DNA of 24,186 nucleotides from Clostridiales bacterium (GTDB taxonomy: Bacteria; Bacillota; Clostridia; Oscillospirales; UBA644): the NCBI GenBank assembly GCA_003343705.1, contig QAKR01000029.1, positions 1 to 24,186 of the forward strand. Direction: 5' to 3'. The position numbers and the translations under genes were made by a program. The notes under the pieces are model-generated. The model ran no database searches. It saw only the letters and a list, made by a program, of their open reading frames with translations, and was not told where the DNA came from. Below, one piece after another: positions 13,997 to 21,505 of the stretch; position 1 is the first letter of the stretch, and every line of letters starts with the position of its first letter.

Positions 13997-15499
13997 ATGG
14001 CATTTGTCTTTGAAGAACCTTCCCATACATTTGGAGAATATTTGCTTGTTCCTGGTTTTTCATCAAAAGATTGTATTCCATCAAATGTTAGTTTAAAAAC
14101 ACCGGTTGCTAAATTTAAAAAAGGTGAACAACCTTCCCTTTCAATGAATATTCCGGTAGTATCTGCAATTATGCAAGCTGTTTCAGATGATAAAATGGCA
14201 ATAGCTATTGCAAAAGAAGGTGGTATTTCTTTTATCTTCGGTTCGCAGTCTATTGAAAGCGAAGCAACAATGGTTGCCCGCGTTAAAAATCACAAAGCGG
14301 GATTTGTAACATCGGATAGCAATCTTACACCGGATATGACCCTTGCCGAGGTTATTGAACTCAAAGAAAAAACAGCTCACTCAACAATGGCTGTTACAGA
14401 AGACGGAACACCTAACGGAAAGCTATTAGGTGTTGTTACAAGCCGTGATTATCGTGTGAGCAGAATGGCATTAGATACAAAAGTATCGGAATTCATGACA
14501 CCATTTGATGCGCTTGTGTATGCCGACACAAACACTTCTCTTAAAGATGCTAACGATATAATTTGGGATAATAAGCTTAATGCATTACCCATTATTGACG
14601 AAAACAGAAATTTAAAGTATTTTGTGTTCCGAAAAGATTATGATTCACATAAAGAAAATACCCTTGAACTTCTTGATACCAATAAGAGGCTTATAGTAGG
14701 CGCAGGTATCAATACCCGTGATTACAAAGAACGTGTCCCGGCCCTTGTCGAAGCCGGAGCTGATATTTTGTGTATTGATAGTTCTGAAGGATTTTCCGAA
14801 TGGCAAGGTCTGACACTTGCATGGATCCGTGAAAATTACGGTGACACCGTAAAAGTCGGTGCTGGAAATGTTGTTGACAGAGAAGGATTTTTATATCTTG
14901 CAAAAGCAGGTGCAGACTTTATTAAAATAGGTATAGGCGGAGGTTCTATCTGCATAACAAGAGAACAAAAGGGTATCGGACGCGGACAGGCAACTTCTGT
15001 TATGGATGTTGCAAAAGCACGAAACGAATATTATGAACAAACCGGCATTTATATTCCTCTTTGTTCAGACGGAGGAATTGTTCACGATTACCATATGACA
15101 CTGGCGCTTGCAATGGGTGCTGACTTTATAATGCTGGGAAGATACTTTGCTCGTTTTGATGAAAGCCCGTCAAATAAAGTTAATATTAACGGAAACTACA
15201 TGAAAGAATATTGGGGCGAGGGATCTAACAGAGCACGCAACTGGCAGCGTTACGATATGGGTGGACAAAACAAACTTTCTTTTGAAGAAGGCGTTGACTC
15301 TTACGTTCCTTATGCAGGTTCTTTAAAAGACAACCTGTCACAGTCTCTTTCTAAAGTTCGTTCTACAATGTGTAACTGTGGTTCAATGTCAATACAGGAA
15401 TTTCAACAAAAAGCTAAACTCACAATGGTTTCTGCAACAAGTATTGTTGAAGGCGGCGCACACGACGTTGTTCTTAAAGATAAACAATTTAAAGGTTGA
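13997..15499 (+). CDS. guaB: inosine-5'-monophosphate dehydrogenase (Tritrichomonas-type)
   Basis: It oxidises IMP to XMP with NAD, the committed step to GMP. The catalytic loop GIGGGSICITREQKGIGRG places the nucleophilic cysteine at 319, and the flap NWQRYDMGG places Arg418-Tyr419. These numbers are the same as in the well-studied Tritrichomonas foetus enzyme, and long stretches agree with that sequence as I remember it (FGEYLLVPG..., ISFIFGSQSIES, DGFSEW-like, GEGSNRARNW). A CBS-pair domain is inserted at about 95-215. The length is 500 residues. GGAGGTG lies six bases before the ATG at 13997; an upstream in-frame TTG overlaps this site. It is transcribed alone and ends in a strong terminator. 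Confidence 0.97.
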   Translation: MAFVFEEPSHTFGEYLLVPGFSSKDCIPSNVSLKTPVAKFKKGEQPSLSMNIPVVSAIMQAVSDDKMAIAIAKEGGISFIFGSQSIESEATMVARVKNHKAGFVTSDSNLTPDMTLAEVIELKEKTAHSTMAVTEDGTPNGKLLGVVTSRDYRVSRMALDTKVSEFMTPFDALVYADTNTSLKDANDIIWDNKLNALPIIDENRNLKYFVFRKDYDSHKENTLELLDTNKRLIVGAGINTRDYKERVPALVEAGADILCIDSSEGFSEWQGLTLAWIRENYGDTVKVGAGNVVDREGFLYLAKAGADFIKIGIGGGSICITREQKGIGRGQATSVMDVAKARNEYYEQTGIYIPLCSDGGIVHDYHMTLALAMGADFIMLGRYFARFDESPSNKVNINGNYMKEYWGEGSNRARNWQRYDMGGQNKLSFEEGVDSYVPYAGSLKDNLSQSLSKVRSTMCNCGSMSIQEFQQKAKLTMVSATSIVEGGAHDVVLKDKQFKG

Positions 15500-15516
15500 T
15501 TTTAAATATTGTAAAG

Positions 15517-15549
15517 AAGCGTCTGTCGCATTTAGCGACAGACGCTTTT
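15517..15549 (+). terminator. factor-independent terminator after guaB
   Basis: A 13-pair perfect stem, AAGCGTCTGTCGC (15517-15529) with GCGACAGACGCTT (15535-15547), a five-base loop ATTTA and a T-run of four followed by more AT-rich sequence. It begins 18 nt after the guaB stop. Confidence 0.9.
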
Positions 15550-15571
15550 GATATTTTATTATTAAAAATAC

Positions 15572-15605
15572 AAAAAAGAAGCTGAAGCAAAACGCTTCAG
15601 CTTCT
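15572..15605 (-). terminator. factor-independent terminator after the foldase gene
   Basis: On the minus strand GAAGCTGAAGC (15604-15594) pairs with GCTTCAGCTTC (15588-15578) around a GTTTT loop and is followed by six T (15577-15572). It lies seven bases after the stop codon of the minus-strand foldase gene and back to back with the guaB terminator. Confidence 0.9.
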
Positions 15606-15611
15606 ATCAAA

Positions 15612-17216
15612 TTATGCTATTGTCAATTTTGCATTTTTCTCGTCGTAAACAAGGCCTTCTGCATATTGAGTTTTTAGTTGTTCAATATATGCGCTCCAGT
15701 CTTCGTTTTTCTTGCCTGTTTCTGCATCATATTTCCAACAAGGTGTTGATGCATTAAGGTAGAAGACTACTTCATAAGAGCCTTCAAGCTCTATTATAGT
15801 ACAATCGCCTGCTTTTCTGTCAGCAGCGAAAACCCACTCATCAAAGGCTGTTCCGTACGTGCCTTTTTTAACGTTTTCTATTAAACCTTCTGTTTGTGCT
15901 GTGTTAGTATCATTTGTATAATCGGCAACAAGTGCATTGAAAGCTTCTTCGTTTGCGCCGGTTTCGTTAAATTTATTATAAACTTCATCAGCTTTTGCCT
16001 TAGCTTCGTTTTTCTTCTCCTGCTCTGCTTTTGCCTTTTCTTCAGCAGTTGCAGTGTCTTCTGTCTTAGCATCTTCTATATTAATTTGGATATGCTTAAG
16101 GTTTGCAAGATTATACTCAAGACGTTGTGAAGAAATATAATATAAAACAACAAATTGTTTTGAAGAAGCGTCATTAATAACTGTTTTGTCGCCTTCTGCA
16201 CGGGCTGTATCGGCAAGCCAATTGCCCTTGTCATTATCTGAATAAGAACCGTCTGTAGTTAAAGTAGGATCTGTTTTTTCTTCATCTTGCTTTTTCTTAT
16301 CATCATTTGTTAATAAATTGTATGCTGCCAGCTTAAAGCTGTCTGCATCACTTACTAAAGCAAGAAAATCGTTTGCGTTCTTTTCTGCATCTGCTTTTGA
16401 TTTTTCAGCGGCAGCTTTTGCTGCTTCATTTTCTTCTGCAGATTTAGACGAATCCTCTGTAAATTCAGTGTAAGAGAATGCTTTGCTTCTGTAAGTATAT
16501 TTATCAAATGTTTTCTTATTTGCTTCGTAGTATGCCTGGAGCTGTTCGTCAGTATAAGAATATGTACCGGTTATAGAAGTTTGCTGAGCATCAGCCATAA
16601 GGCTTATTTTAGCGAGACGCTCGAAATCGCCTTCATTGAAACCGTTTGCATACATCCTTGTAAAATATGCTGCACGAGATATGTTGTATTCTTTACAAAC
16701 GCTATCTATGCTTTCATACATTTGATCTTTTGATTTTTTCTGCTCGTCTGTTAAAGCCAAGCCGGCTTTTTCAGCCTCATTATAGAGATAAAGCGTTTGT
16801 TTAAGTTGTTCTGCAGCAGCATCAACAAACCATTCAGCCCAAGTTTTTGTAGTATCAAAAGAACATTGTGTTTTCTTAATATCAGTATCAGCTTTAAGAA
16901 TCCCATATTGAGAATAAAGTGAAGTGTAGTAATTTCTTGTTTGGTTATAAAAATATGAAAATTCTACTGCGTTTATTGAAGTGTCCCCAACGGACATAAC
17001 AACTTTTTGTTTTGTATAAAAACCGTTATTCTCTAAAACACTTTGAGTAATAAAGGCTGTAAGCAGAATTCCGACTACAACACAAAACACGGTAAATATC
17101 GGGAATTCACGTTTTTTCTTAGCACTATTATTTTTTTTTGCTTTTGCGGAATTAGACTTTTTGGTTAAAAGCAATTCTTCATCCTGACCAACATTGGTTT
17201 TTTGTCCCTTACCCAT
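15612..17216 (-). CDS. membrane-anchored SurA/PrsA-like peptidyl-prolyl isomerase (foldase)
   Basis: This resembles extracytoplasmic foldases that help secreted proteins fold. The 534-residue product has a basic cytoplasmic N-terminus, one membrane helix (about 38-56), a SurA-type N-terminal helical region (about 65-245) and a parvulin-like domain (about 365-515). That domain contains LKHIQI with the conserved His, GANEEAFNALVADYTND and AFDEWVFAADRKAGDCTIIELEGSYEVVFYL. Two insertions are unusually rich in Ala, Lys and Glu (about 265-290 and 390-420). Where active parvulins have G-Y-H-I, this protein has S-Y-E-V, so isomerase activity is doubtful. ATG 17216 follows AAAGGATGG at 9-12 bases; the frame is open further upstream without a ribosome site. 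It lies 53 nt after the FAD oxidoreductase gene, with no terminator between, so both probably share the promoter at 18694-18722. Confidence 0.82.
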   Translation of the reverse strand: MGKGQKTNVGQDEELLLTKKSNSAKAKKNNSAKKKREFPIFTVFCVVVGILLTAFITQSVLENNGFYTKQKVVMSVGDTSINAVEFSYFYNQTRNYYTSLYSQYGILKADTDIKKTQCSFDTTKTWAEWFVDAAAEQLKQTLYLYNEAEKAGLALTDEQKKSKDQMYESIDSVCKEYNISRAAYFTRMYANGFNEGDFERLAKISLMADAQQTSITGTYSYTDEQLQAYYEANKKTFDKYTYRSKAFSYTEFTEDSSKSAEENEAAKAAAEKSKADAEKNANDFLALVSDADSFKLAAYNLLTNDDKKKQDEEKTDPTLTTDGSYSDNDKGNWLADTARAEGDKTVINDASSKQFVVLYYISSQRLEYNLANLKHIQINIEDAKTEDTATAEEKAKAEQEKKNEAKAKADEVYNKFNETGANEEAFNALVADYTNDTNTAQTEGLIENVKKGTYGTAFDEWVFAADRKAGDCTIIELEGSYEVVFYLNASTPCWKYDAETGKKNEDWSAYIEQLKTQYAEGLVYDEKNAKLTIA

Positions 17217-17269
17217 CGGCACATACCATCCTTTAAATTTTATTTCTTTTAACAAAACGATATAAACAA

Positions 17270-18646
17270 CTAACTGTTTGCCAATATCTTATCTGCAATA
17301 TAAAGTCCGTGCGCAGCTGCTTGTGAAAGAGAGCGAGTAAACCCTGCTCCGTCACCCAAAGCATATATTCCGGGGCAATTTTTAATTTCAAAGTCAATTG
17401 TTTTCGGCCTTGCGGAATAATATTTGCACTCAATCCCGTAAAGCAATGTGTTATAATTTGCAGTACCCGGGGCAATCTTGTCCAAGGCATGTAAAGTTTC
17501 TATTATGTCATCCAACTGTCTTTTTGGCATACATAAACTTAAATCGCCGGGGACAGCCTTCAAAGTGGGTCGAGTCGTAGAAGCAAGAAGACGTTTCTCA
17601 TTGGTTCTTCTCCCCGCTTCAAGGTCTCCTAAACGTTGAACAAGAACACTTCCGCCGCTTAACATATTAGAAAGTGAAGCAACTGAACGAGCGTATTCAA
17701 TCGGTTCTTGGAAAGGTTCGGTAAACGTCATGGTTGTCAAAAGCGCAAAATTTGAATTTTCAGTTTTGCGTGATTTATCTCTGTAAGAATGCCCGTTTAC
17801 GGTTAAAACACCGTCAGTGTTTTCCATAACAACACTACCGCGTTCATTAAAACAGAACATTCTTGTTTTATCTCCGTAACGTTTGGAGCTGTAGATGATT
17901 TTAGGCTCATATATCTTTGATGAAAAATGATCCCAAACAAGTGACGGGAGCTCAACTCGAACGCCTATGTCAACTTGATTATTTTCCATTTTAACACCGT
18001 TTTCACGGCACCAAGAGCTGAAAAAGCGCGATCCCACTCTACCAACGGCAAAAATAATTTTATCCGCAGAAAACTGCATATGCTCTCTGCCGTTAATAAC
18101 GTCGAGGGTATGATTTTTAACGTCTACGCCTACAACTTCACTGTTTGTTTTAATAGTAACACGTTCACGAATATGATTTATCAGCTTTGCCATTGTTTCA
18201 CGATTGGAGTCTGTTCCCAAATGTTTAATTCTGGCCTGAAGCATATGCAAATCATATTGTAAACAAAGTTTTTTTAGATCATTTGAAGGTGAATAAACTT
18301 CGTTTGTTGCACCAAATCTAACAAGAACGTCATCGGCTCTTTCGATAAGACTTACAACTTTTTGAGGCTCAACAAAGTCAGGCAACCAGCCGCCATACTC
18401 AGTGGAAATTACATATTTTCCATCTGAAAAGGCACCGGCGCCAGCCATTCCTTCCATAATTGCACAATTTGCGCACTTTATACATTTATCAACTTTTTTT
18501 TCTACTATCGGGCATCTTCTGCGTCCAAGCTCTGAGCCCTTTTCAAAGATTATTACTTTTTTATCGGATTTTTCGGAAATCTCATAAGCACACATAAGTC
18601 CGCCTATTCCACCGCCGATAATAGCAATATCATAATTAAATGCCAA
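17270..18646 (-). CDS. uncharacterised FAD-dependent oxidoreductase with four-cysteine motif
   Basis: It belongs to the group annotated as uncharacterised FAD-dependent dehydrogenases (COG2509-like, from memory). The dinucleotide-binding GGGIGG is at 11-16. A C-terminal ALGDGAGFTRSLSQAAAHG segment (about 431-450) completes the FAD site. Between them, Cys45-x9-Cys55-x2-Cys58-x2-Cys61 looks like a metal or iron-sulfur ligand set. The substrate is unknown. The start is TTG at 18646: GGGAG lies eight bases upstream and the reading frame begins two residues before the conserved YDIAIIGGG strand. The length of 458 residues is normal for the group. A consensus promoter precedes it. The foldase gene follows in the same direction. 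Confidence 0.88.
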   Translation of the reverse strand: MAFNYDIAIIGGGIGGLMCAYEISEKSDKKVIIFEKGSELGRRRCPIVEKKVDKCIKCANCAIMEGMAGAGAFSDGKYVISTEYGGWLPDFVEPQKVVSLIERADDVLVRFGATNEVYSPSNDLKKLCLQYDLHMLQARIKHLGTDSNRETMAKLINHIRERVTIKTNSEVVGVDVKNHTLDVINGREHMQFSADKIIFAVGRVGSRFFSSWCRENGVKMENNQVDIGVRVELPSLVWDHFSSKIYEPKIIYSSKRYGDKTRMFCFNERGSVVMENTDGVLTVNGHSYRDKSRKTENSNFALLTTMTFTEPFQEPIEYARSVASLSNMLSGGSVLVQRLGDLEAGRRTNEKRLLASTTRPTLKAVPGDLSLCMPKRQLDDIIETLHALDKIAPGTANYNTLLYGIECKYYSARPKTIDFEIKNCPGIYALGDGAGFTRSLSQAAAHGLYIADKILANS

Positions 18647-18693
18647 ACTGAAAACTCCCTTTTTATATATATTGTCTATTACACAACTCGTAT

Positions 18694-18722
18694 ATTATAA
18701 CTAAAAATTTTCCGTTTGTCAA
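18694..18722 (-). promoter_or_regulatory. sigma-A promoter for the FAD oxidoreductase/foldase genes
   Basis: TTGACA (18717-18722), a 17-nt spacer and TATAAT (18694-18699) on the minus strand, both perfect. The run GTTATAATATACGAGTTG spanning the -10 and the first transcribed bases is identical to that in the tRNA promoter at 231-259. The leader to the TTG start is about 40 nt. Confidence 0.85.
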
Positions 18723-18752
18723 GTTTTTTCAGACAAATGTTAATAAAATACT

Positions 18753-19073
18753 TTATTTACCATGACAACCGCAACTGCAATCATCATCATGACAGCAGCT
18801 GTCTTCATCCTGTGAAAGATACTCGTCTTCGGCAGTATCTACTTTAATATCTCCGACTATGGCTTGCTTTATAACCTGCATATTGGCATTAATATACTCA
18901 AAATTTGAAACAAGAGACTCAGATTTGTTACTGGCTTCTTCTATGTCAAGTTTAAGCATATCAATTTGAGCTGCCATGTCTTTCAAAAACGAAACCAATG
19001 AAGCGTTAATTGTTGATTGGTCTCCCGATTTAAGCGCATCATCCAGCGCATTTATGTTTTCAGAAAGGAACAT
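18753..19073 (-). CDS. small hypothetical protein with Cys/His-rich C-terminal tail
   Basis: I do not recognise this gene with certainty. The 106-residue product is mostly helical and acidic. The region from about 10 to 80 looks like a coiled coil (DMAAQIDMLKLDIEEASNKSESLVSNFEY-like). The last 15 residues hold five Cys and two His spaced CCH-x3-C-x-C-x-C-H, a likely metal-binding tail. There is no signal peptide. ATG 19073 is preferred because AGAGG lies seven bases upstream; ATG 19088 has none. It follows efp by 36 nt in the same transcript. Clostridial efp genes are, as I recall, often followed by a protein of the CD1247 N-terminal-domain family that ends in a zinc ribbon; this could be a shortened relative, but I could not check. 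Confidence 0.75.
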   Translation of the reverse strand: MFLSENINALDDALKSGDQSTINASLVSFLKDMAAQIDMLKLDIEEASNKSESLVSNFEYINANMQVIKQAIVGDIKVDTAEDEYLSQDEDSCCHDDDCSCGCHGK

Positions 19074-19109
19074 ATTTCTGCCTCTCATAAAATATAATTT
19101 ATTATTGAT

Positions 19110-19667
19110 TTATGCTCTGCCCATGTATTCGCCGCTGCGTGTATCGATTTTAATTAACTCGCCTTCTTCGATAAACATAGGAACTTTTACATCTGCACCT
19201 GTTTCAAGAGTAGCGCTTTTAAGAGCATTTGTTGCAGTATTACCAACAACTGCCGGCTCGGTTTCGGAAACAATAAGTTCTATAAATGAAGGAGGTTCAA
19301 TACTGAATACATTTCCTTTATATGAAAGGATTTTAACAACAGTGTTTTCTTTAACAAACTTAAAGTTATCAGGAAGTTTGTCAGGACCTATAGGAACTTG
19401 TTCGTAAGTTTCCTGATCCATAAAATAATATAAATCGCCGTCGTTATATAAATATTCCATGTCTTTACGTTCAATAAAGGCTTGCGGAAATTTATCCGTG
19501 GGGTTAAAAGATTTCTCTATTATTCCGCCTGTTATTACGTTTCTGATTTTTGTTCTTACAAATGCTGCACCTTTACCGGGTTTTACATGTTGAAATTCTA
19601 CGATAGAATATACGTCTCCGTCCATTTCAAATGTTACGCCGTTTCTAAAATCTCCTGCTGAATACAT
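19110..19667 (-). CDS. efp: elongation factor P
   Basis: EF-P binds between the P and E sites of stalled ribosomes and promotes peptide bonds at proline runs. The 185-residue product has the usual three beta-barrel domains. The tip loop KPGKGAAF puts Lys32 at the position modified in some bacteria. The C-terminal GEYMGRA ending is close to the common GEYxxR form. GGAGGT lies seven bases before the ATG at 19667; a longer open frame upstream lacks a ribosome site and covers the promoter. It is followed by the Cys/His-tail gene. Confidence 0.97.
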   Translation of the reverse strand: MYSAGDFRNGVTFEMDGDVYSIVEFQHVKPGKGAAFVRTKIRNVITGGIIEKSFNPTDKFPQAFIERKDMEYLYNDGDLYYFMDQETYEQVPIGPDKLPDNFKFVKENTVVKILSYKGNVFSIEPPSFIELIVSETEPAVVGNTATNALKSATLETGADVKVPMFIEEGELIKIDTRSGEYMGRA

Positions 19668-19688
19668 ATAATTGACCTCCAAAATAAT

Positions 19689-19718
19689 TTGAAAATAAAA
19701 TTTACACTTTATTATACT
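19689..19718 (+). promoter_or_regulatory. candidate promoter for the cwlD-like gene
   Basis: TTGAAA (19689-19694), an 18-nt spacer and TATACT (19713-19718) fit sigma-A. The same bases read as TGAAAA, 17 nt, TATACTA also resemble the forespore sigma-G consensus (TGAATA/CATACTA), which would suit a sporulation amidase. Sequence alone does not decide. Confidence 0.5.
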
Positions 19719-19739
19719 ACATATTTTTGAATTTTTCAA
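19711..19739 (-). promoter_or_regulatory. sigma-A promoter for efp, sharing its -10 with the divergent cwlD promoter
   Basis: TTGAAA (19734-19739), a 17-nt spacer and TATAAT (19711-19716) on the minus strand. The leader to the efp ATG is about 37 nt. The -10 bases overlap the plus-strand TATACT at 19713-19718. Confidence 0.8.
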
Positions 19740-19773
19740 TACCTATTAAAATTTTTTTTGCTTGGAGCGGATC

Positions 19774-20466
19774 ATGAAAAAGAATTTTTCTGTTTTTTTT
19801 ATGCTTTTTTGTATTGTTACGGCTTTTATAATAACATCAAACCGTTCTCCGTCAGACAGCAAAAGTCTTGCAGTTTCTGAAAATTCAGCAAAACTTCCGG
19901 TTATAGTTATCGATGCCGGACATGGAGGGCTTGACGGCGGAGCGTCGGCATACGACGGAACGCCTGAAAAAACATATAATTTAGCCCTGGCCAAAGTATT
20001 GCAATCTTTTTTTGATGCAGCCGGTTATGAAACTGTAATGACCCGTGAAGATGACGGCGACACCGACGGTAAAGACGGATTTAATAAAAAACTTGATATA
20101 GCAAATCGAATTGTACTTGCAAACAAAGATGACAACAGAGTTTTTATAAGTTTACACCTTAATCTTTCAACATCATCTTCTGATCAGGGTTTTCAAGTTT
20201 TTTATGGTTCTAAAAACGAAAAAAGTAAAGCTTTAGCTGAAAATATTCAGACCAGAATAGTTTCAAGCGGGCTTTGTACACGTGTAAGAGATGTAAAAAA
20301 ATCTCCCAGCGGAGTTTTTTTGCAACACCACATAACATCCCCGTGTATACTTGCCGAATGCGGGTTTATAAGCAATTTTGAAGATTATACATTATTGAAA
20401 AAAGAGGAATACAGGGCAAAACTGATGTACGCCCTTTTTTGCGGTGTTACAGAATATCTGAAATAA
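19774..20466 (+). CDS. cwlD: N-acetylmuramoyl-L-alanine amidase, CwlD-like
   Basis: Amidase_3-family enzymes cut the bond between muramic acid and the peptide. CwlD is the sporulation member needed to make muramic-delta-lactam in spore cortex. The 230-residue product has an N-terminal membrane anchor or signal (about 5-22), the first zinc ligand in VIDAGHGG (His50), Glu65 in PEKTYNL, His128 in ISLHLN and the catalytic Glu195 in LAECGF. The size matches CwlD (about 237) better than large autolysins, and there are no cell-wall-binding repeats. GGAG lies six bases before ATG 19774. Its end overlaps the end of hemW by 20 bases, tail to tail. The CwlD name rests on size and architecture; another small amidase is possible. 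Confidence 0.85.
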   Translation: MKKNFSVFFMLFCIVTAFIITSNRSPSDSKSLAVSENSAKLPVIVIDAGHGGLDGGASAYDGTPEKTYNLALAKVLQSFFDAAGYETVMTREDDGDTDGKDGFNKKLDIANRIVLANKDDNRVFISLHLNLSTSSSDQGFQVFYGSKNEKSKALAENIQTRIVSSGLCTRVRDVKKSPSGVFLQHHITSPCILAECGFISNFEDYTLLKKEEYRAKLMYALFCGVTEYLK

Positions 20467-21505
20467 TTTTATTTGAAACAAGAAACCCTTTAGGCGTTAA
20501 GGCGTACTTATTATTAACCTTTTTCATATATCCGTTTTTAATAAGATTATCAGCATAAGATATTTTATCAGTCGGTAATAATACACCGTCAGAGGTTCTG
20601 AGCCCCAACATAACACGTTCTTCTTCAATTGTTTTTTCATCTAATACTTCTTCTATATTTTTACACATAAAGTCGTCTATATTCTTATTATAATAATAAC
20701 GTGTTTTGCCGTCAAATCCGTATGCACCGGCACCAAAGGCAATATAAGGAATCATTTTCCAATAAGATAGATTATGTTTTGACTTAAACCCGGGTTTAGC
20801 ATAGTTTGAAATTTCATAATGTTCATACCCGTTTGATATTAAATAATTCGAAGTAAAAAGATACATTTTTTGTTGTATATCATCTGAAGCTTCCGTAATA
20901 CCTTTTTTTTCGAAAACAGTATCTTTTTCGATTTTAAGAAGATATGCCGAAATATGTTCTGGCGATAAAGAAACAGCTTGTTTAAGAGAATATTCCAATG
21001 TTTTATCAGTCTGCCCAGGTACTGCAAGCATTAAATCTATACTTATATTTTCAATGCCGCCATCTCTTATTATTGTAAAAGCATCCTTACATTTTTGAGA
21101 GCTTGCACGTCTTCCCAAAATTTTCAGTTCTTCGTCATTAAAAGACTGAATCCCCATGCTTATTCTGTTTACACCTGCTGATATAATTTCAGAAATAAAC
21201 TCGGCACTTACACTTTCCGGGTTTACTTCAACCGTAAATTCAATGTTTTCATCAACGTTGAATACAGAATATATTTCTTCGGCTATTTTACGTATTGCTT
21301 TTCCACCTAAAACCGACGGAGTTCCACCGCCTATGTAAATAGTTTTAACCAAAAAATCTTCATACCTCACTGATCTTATTTGATTGATAAGATCGGTGAG
21401 GTAATTCTCTTTTACATTTTTAGTTGTTACTCGTGAAAAAAAATCACAATATGAGCATTTTGATTCACAAAAAGGTATATGAACATAAATCCCGCAGTTA
21501 TTCAT
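20447..21505 (-). CDS. hemW: radical SAM protein HemW (haem chaperone, formerly HemN-like)
   Basis: HemW-type proteins resemble coproporphyrinogen dehydrogenase but bind and deliver haem. The radical SAM cluster motif CESKCSYC gives Cys13, Cys17 and Cys20, preceded by the family IYVHIPF. GGGTPS and EVNPES follow, and the C-terminal HemN-like domain ends the 352 residues. HemW lacks the extra N-terminal cysteine context of true HemN, and I see none here. ATG 21505 lies within the last codons of lepA (eight-base overlap), with no strong ribosome site, so coupled translation is likely. In many Firmicutes hrcA-grpE-dnaK follow; here the gene instead meets a convergent amidase gene. Confidence 0.94.
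   Translation of the reverse strand: MNNCGIYVHIPFCESKCSYCDFFSRVTTKNVKENYLTDLINQIRSVRYEDFLVKTIYIGGGTPSVLGGKAIRKIAEEIYSVFNVDENIEFTVEVNPESVSAEFISEIISAGVNRISMGIQSFNDEELKILGRRASSQKCKDAFTIIRDGGIENISIDLMLAVPGQTDKTLEYSLKQAVSLSPEHISAYLLKIEKDTVFEKKGITEASDDIQQKMYLFTSNYLISNGYEHYEISNYAKPGFKSKHNLSYWKMIPYIAFGAGAYGFDGKTRYYYNKNIDDFMCKNIEEVLDEKTIEEERVMLGLRTSDGVLLPTDKISYADNLIKNGYMKKVNNKYALTPKGFLVSNKIISDIL

Noticed and set aside
15894..16130. Plus-strand frame of 78 codons opposite the foldase gene
   Set aside because: It is a Cys/Phe-rich mirror of the Ala/Lys/Glu-rich insertion, without a ribosome site.
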